The notes under the pieces were generated by a model. That model was not told where the DNA came from, searched no databases, and saw only the letters and a list, made by a program, of their open reading frames with translations. A DNA stretch of 64,000 nucleotides from positions 1 to 64,000 of the forward strand of contig NZ_BNCI01000002.1 of the NCBI RefSeq assembly GCF_014656395.1. The letters run 5' to 3'. Below, piece after piece: positions 26,155-33,919 of the stretch; positions within the stretch are counted from its first letter, which is position 1; the number at the start of each line of letters is the position of its first letter. The position numbers and the translations under genes are program-made. This stretch comes from Kordiimonas sediminis (GTDB lineage: Bacteria > Pseudomonadota > Alphaproteobacteria > Sphingomonadales > Kordiimonadaceae).

Positions 26155-26846
26155 TGAAGACATTCAAAATAATCGGTTTGCTCCTGTCCTATCCAAAGGA
26201 AGATATGCAGATTCATGTGGATGAGTTGATTGAAACTGTCAGTGAGGAAAAACTGGTTCCCAGAGCAGTTGAACGTAATCTTCTTGAGTTTATGGATAAA
26301 CTCGCCAATCGCAATCTGTTGGAAATTCAGGAAGAGTATGTCGCAACTTTTGATCGCAGCCGAGGACACTCACTATATCTGTTTGAACATATTCACGGTG
26401 AAAGCCGGGACCGGGGGCAGGCAATGGTTGATCTTATTGGCCACTATAAGTCCCGTGGGTTGGAGCTGAACGTCAGGGAACTCCCTGACTATTTGCCGAT
26501 GTTTCTAGAGTTCCTGTCACTGTGCAATCCAAAAGAGGCGCAGGAACTCCTTGGTGAAGTGGTTCACATCATCGCTGCTGTTGGGGCCAAGCTGAAGGCA
26601 AAGGGCAATGACTACCATATTGTCTTTAAAGCGCTGGCTAGTCTGACGAAGGCAGAAATCAACAAAGACTTTGTCAAACAGGCGCTGGCCGAAGATGCGG
26701 CCAGGGATGACAGTTTTGAGGCGCTGGATAAGGAATGGGAAGACACCCCAGCCTTCGACGGAACCGGGGCCGTGGACTGTGGAACATGTCCCAGCGCGAT
26801 GCCGCGCCCCGGCGTCTCACCTGAAATTAGCAATGTAAAGCATTAG
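26151..26846 (+). CDS. narJ: Nitrate reductase assembly chaperone NarJ
   Basis: The 231-residue helical protein belongs to the NarJ/TorD chaperones (LPDYLPMFLEFLSLC and the preceding RGHSLYLFEHIHGESRDRG segment). NarJ helps insert the cofactor into NarG and docks the complex on NarI. It overlaps the end of narH by four bases, so translation is coupled. The C-terminal tail has a CGTCP motif of unknown role. Confidence 0.93.
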   Translation: MMKTFKIIGLLLSYPKEDMQIHVDELIETVSEEKLVPRAVERNLLEFMDKLANRNLLEIQEEYVATFDRSRGHSLYLFEHIHGESRDRGQAMVDLIGHYKSRGLELNVRELPDYLPMFLEFLSLCNPKEAQELLGEVVHIIAAVGAKLKAKGNDYHIVFKALASLTKAEINKDFVKQALAEDAARDDSFEALDKEWEDTPAFDGTGAVDCGTCPSAMPRPGVSPEISNVKH

Positions 26847-26855
26847 GAGGATAAA

Positions 26856-27539
26856 ATGGCCAGTTACCTTAATGAATTCGTGTTTGGCATATATCCTTAT
26901 ATCGCCATTGTCATCATGATTGTAGGTAGTATTTTCCGCTATGATCAGGATCCATATAGCTGGAAGGCGGATAGTTCACAGCTTCTTCGCAAGAAAGGAT
27001 TGCGGCTTGGCTCAAACCTTTTCCATATTGGTATTATCCTCTTATTCTTCGGGCATCTTGTGGGCTTGCTTACCCCGGAAAGTGTCTACCATCTGGTGAT
27101 GTCAGCTGCGACCAAGCAGAAAATGGCAATGATAGCGGGTGGTATTTTTGGAGCCATGTGTTTTGTGGGGATGACCATGCTGCTGGTTCGGCGTCTGACG
27201 GATCCTCGTATTCGTGCAACTAGCAAAACGTCTGATACGCTGATCCTGTTGATACTCTATATCCAACTGATCCTTGGTCTTGGTACTATTCCGTTTTCAG
27301 CGCAGCATCCCGATGGCAGCAGCATGATTGCTCTCGCGAACTGGGCCCAGCATATTATCACTTTCAGGGGTGGGGCTGCAGATTATGTGATGCATGAAGC
27401 ACTGGTCTTCAAGCTGCATATCTTCCTGGGGCTGACAATCTTCCTTATCTTCCCGTTCACTCGTCTTGTGCATGTATTCTCAGTGCCGATCAAATATTTT
27501 GTTCGGTCAGGGTATCAGGTTGTTCGGAAAAGGGGATAA
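26856..27539 (+). CDS. narI: Nitrate reductase gamma subunit NarI (diheme cytochrome b)
   Basis: The 227-residue product has five hydrophobic helices and the heme-ligand histidines of NarI (LFHIGIILLFFGHLVG and, near the end, ALVFKLHIFLGLTIFLIFPFTRLVHVF). It takes electrons from quinol in the membrane and passes them to NarH. It starts after AGGAGG, 9 bases behind narJ. Confidence 0.95.
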   Translation: MASYLNEFVFGIYPYIAIVIMIVGSIFRYDQDPYSWKADSSQLLRKKGLRLGSNLFHIGIILLFFGHLVGLLTPESVYHLVMSAATKQKMAMIAGGIFGAMCFVGMTMLLVRRLTDPRIRATSKTSDTLILLILYIQLILGLGTIPFSAQHPDGSSMIALANWAQHIITFRGGAADYVMHEALVFKLHIFLGLTIFLIFPFTRLVHVFSVPIKYFVRSGYQVVRKRG

Positions 27540-27542
27540 GTC

Positions 27543-27998
27543 ATGCCGATCTACGTTAATCAGACCGAAATTGATGATAATGCGGTTTTTACTGAGATGC
27601 AGTATCACTCAGCTGAAAATATGGAAGAAGCCCGCAATGCGGCTGCACAGGCACTGGTTGTTCGGGAATTGATGCAGCAGGAAGCCCGTCGTTTGGGTTT
27701 GCTTAAAGGCGAAAGGGTTGAAGAAGAGCATATTGATGCAGCCCTAATGCAGCTTGTGGAAGAAGCCGTGGCAGTACCTGAGGCAACGACTGATGTGTGC
27801 AGGTCCTATTATGATAGCAATGTTGACCGTTTTCGGACCACGGATGCAGATGGGCAGGTTATGCCATTTGGGGCAGTAGAGGATAAAATCCGGGACTATC
27901 TTCATACACGCAGTGTGCGGGAAGGGATTCGGTCTTACATTCTGAACCTGGCTGAAAATGCTAAGATTACCGGTTTTGACCTCGCGGCTTCCCTTTAG
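27543..27998 (+). CDS. PPIase-family nar accessory protein lacking the catalytic domain
   Basis: The gene starts 3 bases after narI. Many nar operons end with a parvulin-type peptidyl-prolyl isomerase. Here the 151-residue product keeps the N-terminal chaperone-like helices (ARNAAAQALVVRELM, then CRSYYDSNVDRF) and the C-terminal segment (MPFGAVEDKIRDYL). The parvulin domain normally lying between them, around residue 100, is absent. It has no signal peptide, so it would act in the cytoplasm, perhaps in NarGHI assembly. The family link is by motif memory; no search was run. Confidence 0.6.
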   Translation: MPIYVNQTEIDDNAVFTEMQYHSAENMEEARNAAAQALVVRELMQQEARRLGLLKGERVEEEHIDAALMQLVEEAVAVPEATTDVCRSYYDSNVDRFRTTDADGQVMPFGAVEDKIRDYLHTRSVREGIRSYILNLAENAKITGFDLAASL

Positions 27999-28037
27999 GG
28001 GGGAGCCGTCGACATTCCGATACAGGGGAGAGTACCC

Positions 28038-28694
28038 ATGGATTCATATGAAGGTTTAATCGAAGGGTATCAGGCATTTCGTACCAAATATCTGGACAAA
28101 GAGTTTGAAGCTTATCGTACGTGGGCAGGAAAGACACAAAAACCAAAAGTGATGGTGATTGGTTGCAGTGACAGCCGGGTAAATCCTGCCATCCTAACCT
28201 ATGCGGGACTGGGAGAAATCTTCGCGGTCAACAATGTGGCCAACATTGTGCCTCCGTTTGTTGAAGGACGGCACGACCATTATTCAGTGGGCGCAGCAGT
28301 GCAGTATGCAGTGACCGTGCTGGAGGTGGAGCATATTATCGTGATGGCCCACAGCGGATGTGGTGGTATCAGGGCATTGATGTCACAGCCCTCGGCAGAA
28401 GCCCCTTTGGTTGATGATTATATTTCAGGCTGGGTACAGGTTGTCGCGGACGCCAAAACAGCTGTTGAAGACGGCATGGACTTCGCCTCTTTTGAAGAAA
28501 AATGCCAAGTCTGTGAAATGGAGGCTGCACTCGTATCAGTTTCAAACTTGATGAGCTTTCCTTATGTGGATGAAGCCCTCAATAATGGCAGGCTTGATCT
28601 CCATGCTTGGTACTTCATTATCGAAAGTGGTGAACTGTTGTCTTACAACTTTGATGAAGGCCAATATCGCCGCCTGATCCGCCCTAACTCTTGA
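28038..28694 (+). CDS. Beta-class carbonic anhydrase
   Basis: The 218-residue product has the zinc and catalytic motifs CSDSR (Cys, and the Asp-Arg dyad) and HSGCGG (His and Cys). It interconverts CO2 and bicarbonate in the cytoplasm. It starts after GGGGAG, 40 bases downstream of the nar accessory gene and in the same direction, so it probably belongs to the nar transcript. A link to pH or bicarbonate balance during nitrate respiration is speculation. Confidence 0.9.
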   Translation: MDSYEGLIEGYQAFRTKYLDKEFEAYRTWAGKTQKPKVMVIGCSDSRVNPAILTYAGLGEIFAVNNVANIVPPFVEGRHDHYSVGAAVQYAVTVLEVEHIIVMAHSGCGGIRALMSQPSAEAPLVDDYISGWVQVVADAKTAVEDGMDFASFEEKCQVCEMEAALVSVSNLMSFPYVDEALNNGRLDLHAWYFIIESGELLSYNFDEGQYRRLIRPNS

Positions 28695-28752
28695 TCCGTC
28701 GACGTTAGCCGGGTGCGACATTTTCGCACAGTTCTCGTTGTTTTTCAGACGC

Positions 28753-28794
28753 TTGACCTAGGTCACGTGGCAGGTGCGGTGCCTGACGTACATA
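28753..28794 (+). promoter_or_regulatory. FNR-type box and -10 upstream of the porin gene
   Basis: TTGACCTAGGTCAC at 28753-28766 differs by one base from a perfect TTGAC-N4-GTCAA palindrome. TACATA at 28789-28794 is 32 bases from its centre, the class II distance, predicting a start of transcription near 28801. It shares the CC/GG centre of the other two boxes. Confidence 0.68.
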
Positions 28795-28826
28795 CAGGTT
28801 ATGTGAGACGACTCAGGAGGACTAAA

Positions 28827-30065
28827 ATGAGAAAAGTCACAACATCTGTTATTGCTTTGGCTATGGGCATGGCTTCAGTTCCGGCCCTGTCTTCTGACGC
28901 TGAGAGTGTTATTGATGCGTTGTCAAATGGTGATGTAAGCCTTGACCTGCGTTACCGTCTGGAAATGGTTGATCAGGACGGCTTGCCTGACAATGCTACG
29001 GCTTCTACGCTCAGAACCAAGCTTGGATACAAGACCGGCACCTATAGTGGCCTGTCAGGGTATCTGGAGTTTGAAAACACGTTGGTTCTCGGCAGCACTA
29101 GCTACAACAACACACTGAACGGCAAGACAAGCTATCCTGTGGTGGCCGACCCTGCCTCAACAGAGATCAATCAGGCCTTCTTGCAATATTCAGCCGGGAA
29201 CGGCTTTGCATTTAAGGCTGGCCGTCAAGGAGTAAACCTTGGGAGTCAGCGCTATGTTGGTACCGTTGGCTGGCGTCAGAATGACCAGACCTTTGACGCG
29301 GTTACTGCCGTATATTCGGCGGATCAACTGACTGCAGTTTATAGTTATGTCTGGAATGTGAACCGAATATTCTCCAACGATCACCCACTTGGTAACCTGA
29401 AAACCCAGACAAATGTTCTATATGCTAAATATGCAGCATCCGAGTATCTAAATCTTGAAGGTACGGCGCTGTTAATCAATCTCAACACGCCAAACAATGC
29501 GGTGGATGCAACGCTGTCGTCCAAAACATTTAGTTTGCGGGCAACTGGCGGCACGTCCCCCAATGAAGGGTTGAAGATCGGGTACGCGGTTGAATATGCC
29601 AATCAGTCTGATTATGCGACAGACAAACGTGATTATAACGCTGATTATTGGAATGCTGAGCTCTCTGCCTCTGTTCGTGGGTTTACGGTAAAGCTTGGCT
29701 ATGAACTCCTGGGCTCTGATAATGGACTAGCCAGTTTCCAGACACCCTTGGCAACCCTGCATAAGTTTAACGGTTTTGCGGACAAGTTCCTTTCAACGCC
29801 TGCGAACGGGCTTGAGGATAAGTTTGTCCAGCTATCTTACAAAACATCTGGTGATGGGCCGCTGTCCGGAATTAATTTCATGGCTGTCTATCATGATTTT
29901 TCTGCGGACGTCGGTGGTGCTGACTATGGTACTGAAATTGACTGGGTGATTACGAAGAAACTGAGCAAGACTTTCTCGCTGAATGTCAAGGGCGCACACT
30001 ATAGTGCGGACAGTTTCGCAACCGATACTGATAAAATCATGATCACACTCGGCGCCAAATTCTAG
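28827..30065 (+). CDS. Outer-membrane porin of the nitrate island
   Basis: The product has about 412 residues. ATG 28827 follows AGGAGG by 6 bases; the longer frame would start upstream of the promoter. A signal peptide (VIALAMGMASVPALSS) precedes amphipathic beta-strands ending in Phe, typical of a beta-barrel. It resembles alginate-export-like porins in layout (SLDLRYRLEMVDQDG, FKAGRQGVNLGSQRYVG). Its FNR-type box and place suggest it lets nitrate or nitrite cross the outer membrane. Substrate is inferred. Confidence 0.75.
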   Translation: MRKVTTSVIALAMGMASVPALSSDAESVIDALSNGDVSLDLRYRLEMVDQDGLPDNATASTLRTKLGYKTGTYSGLSGYLEFENTLVLGSTSYNNTLNGKTSYPVVADPASTEINQAFLQYSAGNGFAFKAGRQGVNLGSQRYVGTVGWRQNDQTFDAVTAVYSADQLTAVYSYVWNVNRIFSNDHPLGNLKTQTNVLYAKYAASEYLNLEGTALLINLNTPNNAVDATLSSKTFSLRATGGTSPNEGLKIGYAVEYANQSDYATDKRDYNADYWNAELSASVRGFTVKLGYELLGSDNGLASFQTPLATLHKFNGFADKFLSTPANGLEDKFVQLSYKTSGDGPLSGINFMAVYHDFSADVGGADYGTEIDWVITKKLSKTFSLNVKGAHYSADSFATDTDKIMITLGAKF

Positions 30066-30073
30066 TTATACTC

Positions 30074-30095
30074 TGGGGTTGGGCAGCCAGCCCCA
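30074..30095 (+). terminator. Hairpin after the porin gene
   Basis: Arms TGGGGTTGG / CCAGCCCCA with a GCAG loop (one G-T pair) lie 9 bases after the porin stop. There is no clear T-run, so a weaker terminator or an mRNA-stabilising stem is possible. Confidence 0.5.
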
Positions 30096-30099
30096 AAGT

Positions 30100-30642
30100 T
30101 AAAGAATACAGGTAAGGAGGGGGCGGAAATCCAGCAACATGAACGTCTGGCCATTAGAAGTTTTGGATTTCATTCCTTTTTTATTATGACGTCGTTGTTT
30201 GCAGCAGACTTTGGCGTGTCTGGGTATTTTTGTTTCCTTTTGGTGTCTTTGTATACGGCGGGTATGCAGTACAGATCGGCACTTGAGCTTCCAAAAGTAC
30301 GGAAAACTTCCCCGGCTGTAGCTCTTATACTATAAGAAATTTGCGACTGAGCTTCCACATTCTCCAAGACTAACATTGAATCTATGTTAAGATTTTCTAA
30401 GAATAGCGGTATAGTGGCAACAATTATCAGCGTGCCAATATTTTATTGTTCTTTGTGGCTGTATAATAATGCTTCGAAGTAAGCCTCTTCATTGGGCAGG
30501 CGGAATGAGGCATTTCGCCAAGTCAAGCCAATTAGGCAAACTAATCCGTCAAAAATGAGTAGAGACCTTCCAGTCTTTCGCAGCTTATTGGCTTACAGCA
30601 ATTCCTCAGATGAAGATGCTCAGACGATCCTTAGGTATTGTT
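30100..30642. other. Gene-free stretch
   Basis: Short frames exist on both strands, but none has a convincing start, Shine-Dalgarno sequence or recognisable product. This marks the end of the nitrate island and the start of a second AT-rich accessory patch. Confidence 0.5.
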
Positions 30643-32463
30643 TTACGGACTATCGATGCGTTCAAACAATAAGTGAGTATGCACCCCAGAATTGTTACCC
30701 AAAGGAGAGGGTAAAAACATATCAGGCACATTCTTCAGGTGGTTCAATGGGCCTCTTTCATCAAAACAGGCCTCGCTGTACATGTATATGCAACTTGCTT
30801 CAATCATATCATATGGCAATACTTCGACAGTGGCACTTGCTATACATTGTTGTACGCATGATGTGTCCGTCGGGCTGGCTACACCGCAACGCTTTTCACA
30901 TATTGAGGTCGAAGGGCTGACGCTCGCGGAAGTGCAATAGAGGGGGCCTTCAGGGTTTGGCATGGCTACTAATGGATTGCCAGGGGATGAATTTTGGCAG
31001 CAACTTGATGCGCTAGTATAATCAGTACAAAATTGATTATTGCTGCCAGCACACGCTTCTTGAGCCCCAAAATAGGTTTGTATTGCTTGTGTGCAAGACT
31101 TACTCATGCACGTCTGTTCCAATTCATTGCAAGCGAAGGAGCTATTTTGGCGAGCTTTAAATAATTTATCCACTAACTCTTTGGATCGATGCCTAGTGTA
31201 GCAATCTCCCAAATAACAATATCGATAATCCCAACTCCCATCGGAATTAATCTTAAAATACTGACCTTCATCAAAATATGAAGTCCTGCCAGAAGAGTCC
31301 TCATATGACGTGATATTTCCATCACCATCATAATGTGTAACAGAAATCATATTTCCATCTTCGTCACTAATCTGCACGTAGGAACTGGTGACGTTACCTT
31401 CACTATCGACAACATAGCCTCCTGATCGCGAATTGTCGCTATCTTCTTCTGGGGCACCAGTTACAACGACAGTAGTATTTCCCTCAGAATCCGTTGTCAC
31501 CTCTGTAACCGTGCCATCTGACCAAGTTGTTCTGGTAGTCGTCCTGCCGTCCTCATAAGTAGTGGTTTCTTCTTCAACGGTGGCATCATCTGAAGGACCT
31601 AATTCTTTAGGCTCATCATCAGATTCCTCATCCGCTGAATCTGGAGAGCCACTTGAATCTGAACCTCCTTCCGATACTAAACCCATAGGATCTATATTTT
31701 GGTTATCTGAATCGTCCATGCAGTTTCTGAGGATACCCATTAAGCTATCAAACATAATGCTGTTTTGTGGTTTTATTTCCATTGAAAGACAGGAGTTTGT
31801 ATCATTAGTCAGGCCTACCGACCCAAAATTAATTCCATTCCCCGGTATATTGCTTCTATTACTGTTCGAGCTGGTTGACCAGTTTGCAAACCATTTATTC
31901 TGTTCACATCTGTTTTTGAAATGTTCTTTGAAGTGGCTATTATTTTGGCTAGGTATATTTAGTCCTACCCACCTGCCGTCTGGGCATTTACCAACAGCGG
32001 CTGCGTTAGGGCTAATCGTTCCGCTTGCTACAAGATTATTGATTCCGTTTACAATTACCTTAATCATTTCCTGATCGTAAGATGCAAGCAAACTAGCTGT
32101 TTTAGTGCATAGCATATTGTTTGCGATATTTAGCCTACAGACCCACCTTGGCGCAGAACGTAGGCTTGCAATATCCTGTATAGAAGCTTTGGTTTTCAAG
32201 TTTACGTCTTTGTAATCTTTTGCGTTCCGCAGAGATAAAATTAAACCAGATTTGTCAGGCTTATTAACCTGTGCCAAATTTTCAGACCTGACAGATAGAA
32301 ATTCATTACAAAGAGCTTTAAATGCAGAATTAGTCTTTGATACCTTGCACCACTTGGGGGAGCTATCGCTGATATCATTGGAATAAGCTAATGAACCTTG
32401 AGTGCTAAACACCAGTACTAAAAAGATCAATTTCGAAACGAGTAATATTATCCGCATAGCCAC
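30643..32463 (-). CDS. Large secreted protein, acidic repeat region and Cys-rich C-terminus
   Basis: The 606-residue product is not recognised. It has a signal peptide (IILLVSKLIFLVLVFS), an N-terminal domain with scattered cysteines, and an Asp/Ser/Glu-rich linker around 265-300. Residues 300-400 hold short YD-like repeats (YEDGRTTTRTTWSDG, SEGNTTVV, HYDGDGNITSYEDSSGR). The last 200 residues have about twenty cysteines in pairs, suggesting disulphides in an extracellular domain. The YD-like repeats and the neighbouring toxin debris suggest a surface or antagonism role. Composition is unlike the flanking metabolic genes. Confidence 0.6.
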   Translation of the reverse strand: MAMRIILLVSKLIFLVLVFSTQGSLAYSNDISDSSPKWCKVSKTNSAFKALCNEFLSVRSENLAQVNKPDKSGLILSLRNAKDYKDVNLKTKASIQDIASLRSAPRWVCRLNIANNMLCTKTASLLASYDQEMIKVIVNGINNLVASGTISPNAAAVGKCPDGRWVGLNIPSQNNSHFKEHFKNRCEQNKWFANWSTSSNSNRSNIPGNGINFGSVGLTNDTNSCLSMEIKPQNSIMFDSLMGILRNCMDDSDNQNIDPMGLVSEGGSDSSGSPDSADEESDDEPKELGPSDDATVEEETTTYEDGRTTTRTTWSDGTVTEVTTDSEGNTTVVVTGAPEEDSDNSRSGGYVVDSEGNVTSSYVQISDEDGNMISVTHYDGDGNITSYEDSSGRTSYFDEGQYFKINSDGSWDYRYCYLGDCYTRHRSKELVDKLFKARQNSSFACNELEQTCMSKSCTQAIQTYFGAQEACAGSNNQFCTDYTSASSCCQNSSPGNPLVAMPNPEGPLYCTSASVSPSTSICEKRCGVASPTDTSCVQQCIASATVEVLPYDMIEASCIYMYSEACFDERGPLNHLKNVPDMFLPSPLGNNSGVHTHLLFERIDSP

Positions 32464-32788
32464 ACCTCACGTGTAATGCTCAGACAACACTTTACCAACA
32501 ATTGAGCTGATTTATTCCCTTCAAATCATATAACATGATGACGCTGAATTGTCACATTATTGGAGTTGTTTGAGGCAGTCGTCATTCTGCTTGCTAATGG
32601 CTATTATGACATAGCTAGCTAAGTCGAGCCTCTACTGGGAAATAATTCCTGCCGGACTGCTAGATAAGCCAGCGAAATTTCGCTCAAATTTTAGTCCTCG
32701 CCATGTGCTTGATGTTGACTTCGGTTCGTAATACAGAAGGAAAGATGGCACTTACAACATAACGTTTGCTGACTTCATTACCTATTTT
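32464..32788. other. Intergenic, no gene seen
   Basis: This AT-rich region lies between the divergent secreted-protein gene and the broken toxin tail. Nothing further was recognised. Confidence 0.5.
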
Positions 32789-33139
32789 GTGGGTGAGCTT
32801 AGTGTTCTTGTTCATTATTGTGACAAGACGGAGAGGGTGACACATTTTACTAACAGTAAGGATGTTGACGGCACTCAAGATTCCGGCCCCAATAAGGCGG
32901 GCGACCAAAATAGTGTGTTTACTGTTGGTACAAAATCTAAAGAGGCGAAGAGTAGTCCGCAGGACGTGCAAGGTAAGCTCGGTATAGGAATGGGTCGAGG
33001 GAATAATTCTGTAGCATTTGATACGAAATCAAGTGAGATTATAGAGGTTAAGAATCCTGTGACCTGAGCGAACGAGAAAGTAATCACGGATGATGTGGAT
33101 CTAAAGGACAGAAACCCTGAGCTCAAAAAGAGGAAATAG
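32789..33139 (+). pseudogene. Polymorphic-toxin C-terminal fragment with internal stop
   Basis: The frame encodes SSPQDVQGKLGIGMGRGNN, then FDTKSSEIIEVKNPVT, TGA at 33065-33067, and continues ANEKVITDDVDLKDRNPELKKRK to TAG at 33139. The sequence on both sides of the TGA belongs together. The pattern resembles small C-terminal toxin domains of contact-dependent systems. The 5' delivery part is gone. A small immunity-like pseudogene follows 2 bases after the stop. Confidence 0.5.
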
Positions 33140-33141
33140 CT

Positions 33142-33358
33142 GTGCCTGAAGAAGTCAACGTTAAGGCGGAAGAGTTGGTGCGGCTTTATCGTACTTTGGC
33201 ACGCGTTCGATACTTTTTTGCATAGACCTGATGCGGTTTTGGTTGATTAAATCTGTGACTTTGGAGCCCAGATTTATCAAGAGCTGCATGATTTGGAATA
33301 TGATGTCGTGTGGAACTGGCTACCGGAAGAATTACAAGAAACTCTAATGGAAGAGTAG
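33142..33358 (+). pseudogene. Immunity-like gene with a frameshift and an internal stop
   Basis: A GTG at 33142 opens EEVNVKAEELVRLYRTLARV. Shifting frame near 33205 gives FDTFLHRPDAVLVD, then TAA (33248-33250), then DFGAQIYQELHDLEYDVVWNWL and PEELQETLMEE-TAG. The reassembled product of about 72 residues is acidic, as immunity proteins often are. It follows the toxin tail directly. At least two mutations have destroyed it. Confidence 0.45.
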
Positions 33359-33410
33359 CCTTTGCCTTCTCCTCGCTCACTACGGAGCGATGTGTGGCGC
33401 GTTCACTCGG

Positions 33411-33500
33411 TCAGGGCATGCCATTTAGCTCAGGGTAGGCGGCTCGCAGATCAATCGTATCCATCTCTACTGTAAGGTTCCTATGTACCCACCCGATCTG
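33411..33500 (-). pseudogene. Conserved C-terminal coding remnant, copy 2
   Basis: The minus strand reads GWVHRNLTVEMDTIDLRAAYPELNGMP-stop, matching the tail at 3810-3950 at about 18 of 29 positions. The surrounding DNA (33397-33461) is also similar to 3797-3862. Only the 3' end of an unrecognised gene is present, again beside toxin debris. Confidence 0.45.
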
Positions 33501-33552
33501 TTCGGAAGAACAGGGGATAAACGGCGTCTGTTGGCTTCAGTATCACAATGCA

Positions 33553-33608
33553 ATATAAAGAAAACTTTATATTTCTGTTGACGATTGTTCGTAAATCCGT
33601 CAAATAGT
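33553..33608 (+). promoter_or_regulatory. Inverted repeat and possible promoter before the metE leader
   Basis: ATATAAAG-AAAA-CTTTATAT (33553-33572) is a perfect inverted repeat. TTGACG at 33578-33583 could be a -35, with AATAGT at 33603-33608 as a weak, widely spaced -10. Transcription from here would begin just before the riboswitch. Confidence 0.35.
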
Positions 33609-33614
33609 CTTTGT

Positions 33615-33800
33615 CGATGGTTCTTCCGCGTTTTTATGCTGAAGCTAAGAGGGAATTCGGTGCGTTTTTGACAAGTCCGGAGCTGCCCCCGCAACTGTAA
33701 GCGGCACATTCGTTTTCAAAGATGACCACTGTGGCCACCGGCCATGGGAAGGTGGAAAACGGGTATCAAGCCGCAAGCCAGGAGACCTGCCGCGACAGTA
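33615..33800 (+). ncRNA. Cobalamin riboswitch
   Basis: The leader has the conserved AdoCbl/B12 aptamer elements in order: GGTTCTTCCGCG, AAGAGGGAATTCGGTGCG, the GCCCCCGCAACTGTAAGCGG core, GGGAAGG, and the B12 box GCCAGGAGACCTGCC. It sits before metE, a classical target: when B12 is present the cobalamin-independent synthase is not needed and should be shut off. A CCCC-TTATTTAAT-GGGG hairpin just before the metE ATG could hide the ribosome site, suggesting translational control. Confidence 0.93.
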
Positions 33801-33919
33801 TTGAATGTCCTCGGGCGGGGTGTCCCGGTGAATGTTGTGTGGTAGGAGGCCAGCTGTTAGCAGGTCGCCTTTGCATGCTTTCCCAGGCCTTTGCCCCCTT
33901 ATTTAATGGGGTTAAGCCA

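Noticed and set aside
30170..30376. 68-residue minus-strand frame
   Set aside because: No ribosome site and no protein-like pattern in AT-rich DNA.
33722..33919. N-terminal extension of MetE from ATG 33722
   Set aside because: This stretch is the cobalamin riboswitch; the 66 extra residues do not resemble MetE.
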